This document shows positions 53,845-64,000 of a DNA stretch of 64,000 nt, one piece after another (position 1 is the first letter of the stretch; each line of letters starts with the position of its first letter). Source of the DNA: Codonopsis lanceolata (Eukaryota; Streptophyta; Magnoliopsida; Asterales; Campanulaceae); the NCBI GenBank assembly GCA_013146195.2, contig CM028383.1, positions 13,147,311 to 13,211,310 of the forward strand, in the 5' to 3' direction. The notes under the pieces were generated by a model, which had not been told where the DNA came from, searched no databases, and saw only the letters and a program-made list of their open reading frames with translations. The translations under genes were made by a program, and so were the position numbers.

Positions 53845-53917
53845 ATGCCTAACAAGAATTCTTCCCACTTTGATGACTCTGGGTCAAGCTCTAGCAGGTT
53901 CGAATAGTTCTGAAATT
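53845..53917 (+). other. Candidate host first exon, interrupted by copia D
   Basis: After the CT-rich stretch an ATG at 53845 opens a frame of 20 codons, MPNKNSSHFDDSGSSSSRFE, ending at TAG 53905-53907, ten bases before the copia D LTR. Ser-rich starts are frequent in plant regulators. A splice donor could be AG|GTTCGA at ~53897. No family is recognised. If real, the 9.6 kb insertion sits in its first exon or intron. It may equally be chance. Confidence 0.25.
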
Positions 53918-55897
53918 TGTTAGAGTAGAATGCACGGCGTTCCAATTAGATTGGATTTTTATTCTACTTGTAAAACAATATTATTGGATTTATATTTAAA
54001 TAAAGGGTTTATTTATCTTATGTTTATATTATTAATAGTTTATAAATATATGATAAAGTCCTTAGACAAATTTTAGCTATGGAGCATGGTTGTGCATTTG
54101 ATGGTAATCATGAAATATGCTTCTAGGGTTTTGTTCTTAAATTTGTTCTAAGTCAGTTGGCTTTTCAAGACAAGGACATTGAATACCCTTGCAAGACTTA
54201 TGCGTATGATGTATGCTCGTATGACGAGGATGTTACATTTCATTAGTATCAGCGTTGTGACGCAAGCACATATATTGCAGGTGCTTGTTAGATAATAAAA
54301 TCACTGAACATGACCCATTAATTGAGAATTCTTAAATGGAAGTTTTATTTGTCAAATTAAGAATTTCTCACGTTGCGATAATACATGATTAGTCCTTCGA
54401 CTTGAGGCACAATAGTAACCTTGTGTACATCATGTAACACTTTGATTTACTTTCTGATTGCTTGACAATCAAAAAAAGGTATTTTGGGTGTTGCGTTGGT
54501 GTGCATGGAGGTTAATCAGTGACTAACATAGAATTCGACACTTGTCAGATGATAAGAGAATTTCATGTGTTTTTCATAGTTCATGATTCAAAGACCTTGG
54601 CCAAGGCATGGTGAATTTGGTTCATAAAGAAATCATTGGTACTTGAAATGAAATCACAGTTATTAAATCAATTGGATTTTGACTTATAATCCATATCCTA
54701 GATTTAATCGGAAATTAGATGTCGAAAGGACTGTACATGTATGCACTCATAATTGAAATAGGTTTACTCGCTATTTCACCTATTGCTAGGTGTTCCCACG
54801 ATTTGTATGTTCTTGAAATTAATGGGTTAATTTCAAGTATATTAACTAATCAGATTATTTAATAAAATAACATTGTTATTCGTAAGTTACAAAATTATTA
54901 TAAGCCTACAACTAGCATTAGTTGTGAACCTAAAGGGTCACACACTAAGAATGGAAGGATTCATTTGTTCAATAAAATATTTATTCCAAATTGTTGGACG
55001 TAGATGATTAGTAGAGATTAATTGATGGATGCAATTAATTTGATCAATTTAGTTAAATTTGGGCTCATTCAATTAATTCGGATTAATTGATGGGATTTTA
55101 ATTAAAGTCTAACACAATATTTAATCAGGCTCGTTAGTAGAGCATATCTAGTTAATCTGAAAGAAATGAGAAGGAGGGGTTACATTACTAATATTAGATC
55201 AAAGTTATTTTAATATGACATTAGATGGTATTAATTATGCTACCATATTTTTCCTAATGAAACTAGACTCAATTGTGTATACATTAGTATACACAATAGA
55301 GTTTTCATTAATTAAGAGGAGTTATTATATGAATAACGTTTTCTCCATTAATGATAAAGAGGAATGTACGCCCCCTTCTAAAAAAAAAAAAAAAAAAGGA
55401 GACCACCGTTTTTTTAGACATCTTTGGGAATTGTTAAAAGGCTTATCTTTTGAGCTTCTTTAATAATTTTTCCTTCAAGAAAACAAAATAAAATTATCTC
55501 CTTGTTTTTGGCTTATTATCTTGCTAATCATTCCGTAGGAATTAGTTCTTCACAAAATATAAGGTTGAACAAAACGAGTTAAAGTTGCTAGCGAAACTTT
55601 AACTTTGTGATTCTGTTCATTCGTGTGGACTAACTTTGGAGGAGGGACGTGTGTACCTCTACGAGTAAATTGATGTACGAGCCGACAATTGATTGTCTCT
55701 ACATCTTCATCAACCAGAAGCTTTTTGGAAGTATTTTTGGTAAGAACCAAAAACCTTCGTTTTATACTTGCACAATACGCGTGATCGTTAAATCGCTACA
55801 AGGCTTTTGGGCTATCTTTTGTATATTGTATACATGTTTTTTAAAAAAAAAATTAAATTTCCTCTGCGATTAGCCTCGCAATCTAGTGAACCCAACA
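53918..55897 (+). repeat. Copia D 5' LTR, 1980 bp
   Basis: Begins TGTTAGAGTAGAATG and ends CCCAACA. It matches 61604-63546 closely. Compared with the 3' LTR it has about 50 extra bases around 54850-54905 and lacks about 20 bases present at 62475-62500. ORFs at 55215 and 55649 recur in the other LTR and are not genes. An A-tract is at 55381-55397. Confidence 0.95.
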
Positions 55898-55898
55898 G

Positions 55899-55915
55899 TG
55901 GTATCAAAGCCACGG
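55899..55915 (+). other. Copia D primer binding site
   Basis: TGGTATCAAAGCCACGG one base after the LTR resembles the plant site for initiator-methionine tRNA, TGGTATCAGAGC, with one difference in the core. Confidence 0.8.
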
Positions 55916-57688
55916 TTTCGCAATTGTGCAAGTATTGTTAAAATATGTTTAATGTTTTCATTGTATGTGTGATAAAATGTGTTTTATTCGATTCAATGTT
56001 TGGGTTAAAAACTGAAATCGAAAAAATGAGGCTTTTGAAGAAATTTGGTTTCTTGATTCATAATTTATCAAATTTTGAATTCTCGAATTTTCGATTCGGT
56101 GGGAATGAAAAACAAAAACTATGATGCACAATATACATGTAAGTCATCCTTGCTGAATGTTTGATTTGGCTGGAAGGGTGTTTCTCAATACTATTGGAAA
56201 ACAATATTTAAGTTTTTGATTGTTCATTCGGTAAAGTTTAAAATTTTAAATCAAATTTGTATTATTATTTCATGCTCTCACGTGCTGTATATGAAGATGT
56301 TTTTGATTTTGGAAATCAAAGTTCATCTTAACATTATAGTATTCAATCAACAACATTTGACTTTTGTGTGAGATTTAAATATTAAGGAAAATGTTCCTCA
56401 ATTTTTCTTTTGTTCCAGCCGTGACCTTTACGGTTATTCTTCGACTTCAGTTTTTTTCTTGATTTATTCAGTTTTAAAAATTAAAGGGTTAGTTTTAAAG
56501 ATTAATAAAATAGTTTTTATGAATAATTAAGAAATGTTTATCCCAAAATTAAATTGACACATACAACTAGTATCTTTATGTGCTTTATATTTATGTGATG
56601 AATATTTAGCATGATTTATTTCGGGATGATCATGAGCCTATGACCAATGTGAATGGATGTATTTATCTTTGGGTTTTTGGGACCTGCGAGTCTCTTATTC
56701 TATTATTTGTAAGTTCTTTAAATTTTTTGCATTGAGAGTAGACTAGGTGGTGAGTTTCTTTAATTTTTGAATTGAAGGACGTTGGATGCAAAAGCTCACG
56801 CTTATGTGGGTAGATCTTGCAAATGTAATAGAATAGAATATGAAGGCACATGCTTATATGGGTAATTATAATAAAATGTAATAGAAGTAGATCTATTTAT
56901 TTTGTCTCTTAGATTGACCATGACCCATTTTTGGCTCAAATGGGTTGCATAGGTTGGCCATGATCATCCCACCGTTTTTGCATAGGTTGTATGCTAGATT
57001 TATTTAATGCTTTATGCTTGCGCTCATATGATGATATATTGTGTTATATATAAATCCACCTAATAAATTAATTGGATGAGGTCTTGAAAGGAAAATCTCA
57101 AGTTTTTGAAACTTAAAAGAAATTTAATTTGATTAAATCTATATCAAACAAATATGGATAAAGATATGTTAGACATATTGTTCCATGCCTTCCATCAAAG
57201 GTAGATGACATGACGATGCTACCGTTTTTAGTCATTGGCCATGAGCCGTGGAGTGATTTTATGTGAGAAAGTTGTGATCCCTACCACGCATATAGTTGCT
57301 CGTGGGATGTATTTGTTTTTAGGTTGGCCTACACGATGGCTTGATGGGTTTTGTTTGACATTTAGTACCATATGGGCTCATAAAATTGGGGTATATGGGA
57401 AGAGATGAGGCAAAATAATCTTGAGGGTTGTATATTGATATAATTGTCAAAGAGTTGACTACCGATAAAAAAAAATCATGGGCTCATAAAATTGGGGTGT
57501 GAAATGTTTTTATTGGGCTTCAAGCCCACTAATAAAATTTTGATTTTCTAAACTCTATTTTGGGGTTTATAGTTTTAAATAAAATAGTGGGAGACATTTA
57601 ATATAAAAGACCTTATGTTGAATGTAAATATATATTCCATAGTTTACTCATTTTCTGCTTCGTTTATTTTGTAGATAACTCTACTAAA
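55916..57688 (+). other. Copia D leader, 1.8 kb
   Basis: A long AT-rich leader without recognised coding sequence. A 20 bp direct repeat, GGGCTCATAAAATTGGGGT, occurs at ~57367 and ~57480. No gene or RNA structure is claimed. Confidence 0.55.
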
Positions 57689-58942
57689 ATGGCTAAGAAT
57701 CCAATCACATCAATTCTTGAGCAAAACAAGTTAACTGGCCCAAACTTTAATGATTGGTTGAGAGACATAAAGATTGTTCTTGATTTTGAGAAGAAAGCTT
57801 ATGTGCTTGACACAATGCCTCCTCCACCGCCTGAGGACCAGGTATCAGATGCCTATGGAGAATATCTTTGTCATGTTGATGACAATCTCCAAGCTAGATG
57901 CTACATGTTAGCATCAACGTCAGTTGAGCTGCGAAGGCAGAATGTTTTTCACATTTCACATGAGATCCTTGTTCACCTACAAAAGTTGTATGGTGAGAGT
58001 GCAAGGCAAGTTAGATATCAGATATCTAAGGAGCTTTTCAGAAGTCGTATGACTGAGGGTTCTTCAGTCCATGACCATGGAGTGAAGATGATATCACTCA
58101 TTGAAAGGCTTGAGTCCCTTGGAGTCATTATGGACAATGAGCTCTATGTGGACCTTGTGTTGCAATCTCTGCCTCCCTCATTTGACTTGTTTGTTGTTAA
58201 CTTTAACATGCACTCTATGGAAACTAGTCTCCCTGAGTTGGTGAATAAGTTAACAACAGTTGAATCCACTATCATGAAGGATAAGCCGGTTCTCCTTGTT
58301 GGATCCTCTTCTGGTTCAAAGACTCCAAAGTCTAATAATAAGAGGAAGTGGAAAGGAAAGAGTTCCTCGAAGCCCAACAAGAAGGCAAAGGACAAAGGCA
58401 AGAAAAAGGTCAATTCTCAAACCGATGACAAATGCAACCATTACGGTAAATTAGGGCACTGGAAGAAAAACTACAAGGAGTACCTTGCGAGCCTGAAAAG
58501 TTCAGATATATATTTTGTTGAAGTTAATTTATCTGTTAATGATGCTTCTTGGGTATTAGATACCGGTTGTGGCTCACATATTTGCAATGATTTGCAGATA
58601 ATGGCAAGAAGCAGGAAACTTGACAGAAAGGACAAGGTCCTTAGGATGGGGAATAGAGCAACAGTTGCTACATCAGCTATTGGGACTATTTATCTTACTT
58701 TAGAAAATGGTTTTAATTTGTGTTTGAACAATTGTCTTTATGTTTCGGATATTGTTAAGAATATTATCTTTGTTCCTGTTTTGGACAGAGAAGGTTTTAA
58801 GTTTATTATTGAGAATGGAAGTTGTTCCATTTTCAAGGATTATGTTTTTAAATATACCGGTTGTTTGACGAATTGTTTGTACACTGTTAATCTTGATAGC
58901 CCCATATACTCACAATTCAACAAAATAAGAAAAGAAAATTAG
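57689..58942 (+). pseudogene. gag: Copia D gag and protease
   Basis: A long open frame of 417 codons. Gag: NKLTGPNFNDWLRDIKIVL, ELFRSRMTEGSSVHDHGVKM and LPPSFDLFVVNFNM, then a Lys-rich stretch (KRKWKGKSSSKPNKKAKDKG). The zinc knuckle reads CNHYGKLGHWKKNY (~58432-58473): the second and last Cys of CX2CX4HX4C are both Tyr, so it cannot hold zinc. The protease follows with WVLDTGCGSHICNDLQ (DTGC intact) and LCLNNCLYVSDIVKNIIFV. The frame ends at 58940-58942 through a one-base loss just before the GAG-pre-integrase motif. Confidence 0.92.
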
Positions 58943-59764
58943 ATAATCAAAGTTCTTCCACTCTTTGGCATGCTAGATTAGGTCACATTTCAGAAAAAAT
59001 GATGCGCAAGTTGGGACAAAAGCTCGACCTTATGGATGAGCAAAAGTTGCCAACGTGTGAATCGTGTCTGAAAGGAAAAATGACCAAATCACCATTTGTT
59101 GGACAAGTGGAGCGAGCCGATGGTCTGTTGGATTTGATCCATACAGATGTTTGTAGACCACTAAGTGTTACTGCGCGTGGGAACTATCACTACTTCATAA
59201 CTTTTACCGATGATTATTCTAGGTATGGATATGTGTACCTTATGAGGCTCAAATCTGAAGCATTTGAAAAGTTCAAAGAATTTAGGTGCGAGGTGGAGAA
59301 ACAAATTGGTCGCAGTGTTAAGACTCTTCGATCTGATCGAGGTGGAGAATACTTGAGTACCGAGTTTCTTGATTATTTAAAAGAGAATGGAATTCTCTCA
59401 CAGTGGACTCCTCCTGCTACTCCACAATTCAATGGAGTTTCGGAGCGTAGGAATCGAACCCTGTTGTACATGGTTCGATCGATGATGAGGTTCACGACTT
59501 TACCTCTTTCATTCTCGGGTTATGCCTTAGAAACATCAGCACATCTATTGAATAAAGTGCCATGCAAAGCCGTGCCCAATACACCATATGAGATGTGGTG
59601 TGGTAAGACACCTTCCTACAAGTACCTTAAGGTGTGGGGTGTGATGCTTATGTGAAGTAGCAAGGGGGAGATAAGTTGGATATGAGATCCAAATTATGTA
59701 AATTTGTGGGGTATCCAAAAGAATCTATTGGATACTATTTCTACGACCCTTCGGAACAAAAAAG
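58943..59764 (+). pseudogene. pol: Copia D integrase
   Basis: In the shifted frame LWHARLGHISEKMMRKL and CESCLKGKMTKSPF form the zinc-binding region. The catalytic core is IHTDVCRPL (first D), RSDRGGEYLSTEFLDYLKEN (second D) and GVSERRNRTL (Glu), all intact. The 218-codon frame ends at 59653-59655 by a shift at the KVWG word, and a TAG at 59658-59670 region follows in the correct frame. The C-terminal KFVGYPKESIGYYFYDPSEQ is readable at 59697-59756. Confidence 0.92.
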
Positions 59765-61588
59765 GTGTTTGTTTCGAGGAATGCCACTTTTCTTGAAGAA
59801 GAATTTCTTTCTAAAAAGGGTGGCAGGGTTGTGGAGCTTGAAGAAATTCAAGAACCACAGAATATTCCCAATATTGTCGCAGATAACAGACCAGCCGAAG
59901 CTGGACCATCTGAAACACAACCTCTTCGAAAATCAGTAAGGGTGTCAAAAGCACCTGAAAAACTGAATCTTTTGTTAGAGAACAAAGAAGAGGGACTTAT
60001 TTTGGATAATGATCCAAAGAGCTATGGAGAGGCGATGTCAGACATCGACTCCAAGAAATGGAAAGAAGCCATACAGTCTGAAATGGACTCCATGTACTCC
60101 AACAAGGTCTGGACCTTAGTGGACGCACCACAAGGAATTGTTCCCATTGGCTGCAAATGGGTCTACAAGAGGAAGCTTGGAGTAGATGGAGAGGTAGCAA
60201 CCTATAAAGCGCGCCTGGTTGCAAAAGGTTATACACAAAAACAAGGTGTTGATTATGAGGAAACTTTTTCACCAGTAGCAATGCTTAAATCCATTCGGAT
60301 TTTATTGGCCATATCAGCGTATTATGACTATGAGATATGGCAAATGGATGGGAAGACTGCTTTCCTTAATGGAAACATTAAGGAAGAGATCTATATGAAG
60401 CAGCCAGAGGGCTTCATATCCAAGGAAAGTGAGCAAAAGGTTTACAAACTTCCAAAGGTCCATTTATGGACTCAAACAGGCTTCTAGGAGTTGGAACATT
60501 CGATTTGATGAAGCGATCAAAACGTTTGATTTTCACAAGAATCCGGATGAACCATGTGTTTACAAGAAGGTTAGTGGGAGCGCAGTTGCATTTGTTGTTT
60601 TATATGTTGACGACATTCTACTCATCGGTAATGATATAGGTATGTTGCAGTCAACAAAGGCGTGGTTGTCTAAACAGTTCTCCATGAAGGATTTGGGAGA
60701 TGCATCCTTTATCCTAGGGATAAAGATATATAGAGATAGATCACGAAGAATGATAGGACTATCCCAATCCATGTACATAGACAAAGTGCTAAAGAGGTTT
60801 AGCATGGAGGAATCCAAGCGTGGATACCTACCAATGAGTCATGGCGTTTCACTTTCTAAAGCAATGTCTCCTAAGACTCCTGAGGAAAGAGAAAGAATGT
60901 CTCGCATACCTTATGCATCCGCTATTGGGAGCATAATGTATGCAATGTTGTGTACAAGGCCTGATGTTGCACATGCTCTGAGTGTCACGAGCAGATATCA
61001 CTCCAATCCAGGGGATGAACACTGGAAGGTCGTTAAGATGATTCTTAAATACTTAAGAAGAACTAAGGATATCTTTATGGTATACGGCAATGGAGAATTG
61101 AAACTAGAGGGGTTCACTGACTCTAGTTTTCAGTCTGATGTAGAAGACTCAAAATCAATGTCTGGGTATGTATTTATTTTTAATGGAGGAGCAGTCAGTT
61201 GGAAAAGTTCCAAACAAGAAACGGCTGCAGACTCTACTACTGAGGCCGAATACATAGTTGCATCAGATGCAGCAAAAGAGGTTGTTTGGATACGAAACTT
61301 CATCCAAGGGTTGGGTGTAGCTCCATCCGCTGTTGATCCAATAATGGTTTATTGCGATGACAACGAGCTATAGTGCAAGCAAAAGAGCCGAGATCTCATC
61401 AAAGATCCAAGCACATAATGAGGTGATACCATCTAATTAGAGAGATCATTGGTAGAGGCAACGTTGTTATGTATCGAGTCACTTCAGCAGAAAATGTAGC
61501 TGACACGTTGACTAAACCCCTATCACAGAAGATATTTGACGGACATCTCGAGAAGATGGGCCTAAAATATATGGGCCATTGGAACTAG
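59765..61588 (+). pseudogene. pol: Copia D reverse transcriptase and RNase H
   Basis: From 59765 the linker and RT start are open to 60487: WVYKRKLGVDGEVATYKARL, then VDYEETFSPVAMLKSIRILL and KTAFLNGNIKEEIYM. A shift near 60460 leads to SIYGLKQASRSWN and the catalytic YVDD (60603-60614), DLGDASFILGIKI and RPDVAHALSVTSRYHSNPG. RNase H has GFTDSSFQSD, AVSWKSSKQ, DSTTEAEYIVASDAAKE and YCDDNE. A last shift at ~61370 and a TGA at 61421 interrupt the end, which is readable as VADTLTKPLSQKIFDGHLEK to TAG 61586-61588. Catalytic residues are preserved. Confidence 0.93.
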
Positions 61589-61603
61589 GGGCAAATGGGA
61601 GAT
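61589..61603 (+). other. Copia D polypurine tract
   Basis: GGGCAAATGGGAGAT immediately precedes the 3' LTR. Such a tract primes plus-strand DNA synthesis. It starts one base after the pol stop. Confidence 0.8.
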
Positions 61604-63546
61604 TGTTAGAGTAGAATGCCCGGCGTTCCAATTAGATTGGATTTTTATTCTACTTGTAAAATAATATTATTGGAATTTATATTTAAAAAAAGGTGTTTAT
61701 TTATCTTATGTTTATATTATTAATAGTTTATAAATATATGATAAAGTCCTTAGACCAATTGTAGCTATGGAGCATGGTTGCGCATTTGATGGTAATCATG
61801 AAATATGCTTCTAGGGTTTTGGTCTTAAATTTGTTCTAAGTCGGTTGGCTTTTCAAGACAAGGACATTGAATACCCTTGTGAGACTTATGCGTATGATGT
61901 ATGCTCGTATGACGAGGATGTTGCATTTCATTAGTATCAGCGTTGTGACGCAAGTACATATATTTCAGGTGCTTGTTAGAGAACAAGTTCACTAAACTTG
62001 ACCCGTTGAGAATTCTTAAATGGAAGTTCTATTTGTCAAATTAAGAATTTTTCACATTGCGATAATATATGATTAGTCCTCGGACTTGAGGCACGATAGT
62101 AAGCTTGTGTACATCATGCAACACTTTGATTTACTTTCTGATTGCTTGACAATCGCAAAGAGGTATTTTGGGTGTTGCATTGGTGTGCATGGAGGTTAAT
62201 CAATGGCTAACATAGAATTCGACACTTGTCAGATGATAAGAGAATTTCTTGTGTTTTTCATAGTTCATGATTCGAAGACCTTGGCCAAGGCATGGTGAAT
62301 TTGGTTCATAAAGGAATCATTGGTACTTGAAATGAAATCACAGTTATTAAATTAATTGGATTTTGACTTATAATCCATATCCTAGATTTAATCGAGAAAT
62401 TAGATGTCGAAAGGATTGTACATGTATGCACTCGTAATTAAAATAGGTTTACTCGCTATTTCACCTATTGCTAGGTATTCGTGCTACTTGCTAAGTGTTC
62501 CCACGATTTGTAGGTTCTTGAAATTAATGGGTTAATTTCAAGTATATTAACTAAGCCTACAACTAGCATTAGTTGTGAACCTAAAGGGTCACACACTAAG
62601 AATGGAAGGATTCATTTGTCCAATAAAAGATTTATTCCAAATTGTTGGACGCAGATGATTAGTAGAGATTAATTGATGGATGTAATTGATTTGATCAATT
62701 TAGTTAAATTTGGGCTCAGTCAATTAATCCGATTAATTGATGGGATTTTAATTAAAGTCTAACCCAATATTTAATCAGGCTCGTTAGTAGATCTCATCTA
62801 GTTAATTTGAAAGAAATGAAAAGGAGGGGTTACATTGCTAATATTAGATAAAAGTTATTTTAATATGTCATTAGATGGTATTAATTATATGACCATATTT
62901 TTCCTAATGAAACTTGACTCAATTGTGTATACATTAGTATACACATTAGAGTTTTCATTAATTAGGATGAGTTATTATATGAATAATGTTTTCTCCATTA
63001 ATGATAAAGATGAATGTACGCCCCCTTGCAAAAAAAAAAAAAAAAAAGGAGACCACCGTTTTTTTAGACATCTTTGGGAATTGTTAAAAGGCTTATCTTT
63101 TGAGCTTCTTTAATAATTTTTCCTTCAAGAAAACAAAAAAAAATTATCTCCTTGTTTTTGGCTTATTATCTCGCTAATCATTCCGCAGGAATTAGTTCTT
63201 CACAAAATATAAGGTTGAACAAAACGAGTTAAAGTTGCTAGCGAAACTTTAACTCGGTGATTCCGTTCGTTCGTGTGGACTAACTTTAGAGGAGGGACGT
63301 GTGGACCTCTACGAGTAAATTGGTATACGAGCCGACAATTGATTGTCTCTACATCTTCATCAACCGGAAGCTTTTTGGAAGCGTTTTCGGTAAGAATAAA
63401 AAACCTTCGTTTTATACTTGCACAATACGCATGATCGTTAAATCGCTACATGGCTTTCGGGGCTATCTTTTGTATATTGTATACATGTTTTTAAAAAAGT
63501 TTAAAAATTCCGATGCGATTAGCCTCGCAATCTAGCGAACCCAACA
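61604..63546 (+). repeat. Copia D 3' LTR, 1943 bp
   Basis: A direct copy of 53918-55897, ending CCCAACA, followed by the target duplication AAATT. The two LTRs differ by scattered substitutions, several single-base indels and two larger indels, so the insertion is not very recent. Confidence 0.95.
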
Positions 63547-63551
63547 AAATT

Positions 63552-64000
63552 TTCCCTCTTTGCAACTGCTTCTTCACCCACTTGACAATGTCTTTATCTT
63601 GAGTGAAGAGCAAACATCGAAACCTACGACAAGCATTGAAGCCTACGAGGGAAGCATCGGAGTCTATGACGCAAGCATTCAAACCTACAAGGAAAACATC
63701 AGAGCCTACGATGCAAGTATTTAAACCTACGAGGAAAACATCAGAGCCTACGACGCAAGCATTGGACATAAATATTTAAAGAGTTATGATAGCATCATTT
63801 TTTATAAGACTATGAAATTATGTAGGAAATTCTGCAGGATACATTTCAATGTGTAGACTTTCTTACGGGAGCTACTAGTTTATGCACATGTGGTTTTTTA
63901 TTTCTGCCTATTAGGGTAGTTGCATTGAGTATCTTTTCCTTGAGGTTCTTTTGTTAATTGCAAGTACAGAGGCACTTCGATTTTTGTATGAGGTTGCCCC
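63552..64000. other. Right flank of copia D with minisatellite
   Basis: 63618-63765 holds about three and a half units of a 42 bp repeat, itself two related ~21 bp halves (AAACCTACGAGGAAAACATC and AGCCTACGACGCAAGCATT). As 42 is a multiple of three, frames stay open on both strands. The minus strand codes a 14-residue repeat ACVVGSDVFLVGLN, and the plus strand FKPTRKTSEPTMQV. No family is recognised, and no start or promoter supports a gene. The rest is AT-rich. Confidence 0.6.

Larger units (their letters stand above)
53918..63546 (+). mobile_element. Ty1/copia retrotransposon D, 9.6 kb, with target duplication
   Basis: Two ~2 kb LTRs flank gag and pol, with the 5 bp direct repeat AAATT at 53913-53917 and 63547-63551. 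A primer site and a polypurine tract are in place. Gag and pol read in the usual copia order, with about six frameshifts and two or three stops. Long LTRs and the gag wording recall Angela/TNT1-like elements of the Tork group; that placement is inference. Confidence 0.96.

Noticed and set aside
55215..63535. 82/92-codon and 74/78-codon ORFs found twice
   Set aside because: They lie at matching places in the two copia D LTRs and read through A tracts; duplication of LTR explains the recurrence.
1..64000. CRISPR arrays, operons, rRNA or tRNA genes
   Set aside because: None seen; spaced repeats here are minisatellites, and the window is plant nuclear DNA.

Overview
This is nuclear DNA from a flowering plant. 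The evidence is Ty1/copia and Ty3/gypsy-Tat retrotransposons with plant-type domains, a Mutator-like DNA transposon with spliced genes, Tourist-type MITEs, AT-rich spacers and many microsatellites. A short MITE family with TAAGAC-type ends and the Tat elements would fit a Caryophyllales-like eudicot, but that placement is a guess. I found no intact host gene and no tRNA, rRNA or CRISPR. The window is a nest of transposable elements in different stages of decay. One possible host first exon, at 53845, is cut by an insertion.

Layout. 1-3104: 2.3 copies of a 1.35 kb tandem repeat. 3105-8257: AT-rich spacer with MITEs and microsatellites. 8268-13999: complete Mutator-like element (MULE) with ~215 bp terminal inverted repeats and a 10 bp target duplication. 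Its broken transposase gene (minus) faces a GRF zinc-finger/coiled-coil gene (plus), the same convergent plan as maize MuDR. 14010-16428: spacer with a DUF4283 (LINE-type) fragment and a Tourist-like MITE. 16429-22816: copia element A, both LTRs present, pol broken. Its leader carries a cluster of AACGG motifs, a TATA-like site and a 57-codon hydrophobic ORF. 22817-24500: spacer with MITEs.

~24500-30126: copia element B, 5' LTR plus gag, protease and the start of integrase. A 2.0 kb non-coding element is inserted inside its zinc-knuckle codons. 30127-~41400: Tat-lineage gypsy element with a 1.93 kb 5' LTR, gag, protease, G-patch, RT, two RNase H domains and integrase. Catalytic positions are changed, and the RNase H/integrase part is internally duplicated. 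41410-45014: degraded tract ending in a second copy of the 2.0 kb element. 45015-45114: assembly gap of 100 N. 45115-52808: a second, very indel-rich Tat element with RT to integrase, an antisense ORF region and a 3' LTR. 52809-53917: flank with a possible host promoter and first exon. 53918-63546: copia element D, 2 kb LTRs, AAATT target duplication, degenerate gag-pol. 63552-64000: flank with a 42 bp minisatellite.

Within each retroelement the genes follow the usual order: gag packages the RNA, protease cuts the polyprotein, RT/RNase H makes cDNA and integrase inserts it. Every element here carries frameshifts or stops, so none looks able to move by itself. Frames and breaks were read by eye; domain names rest on recognised motifs, not on a database search.
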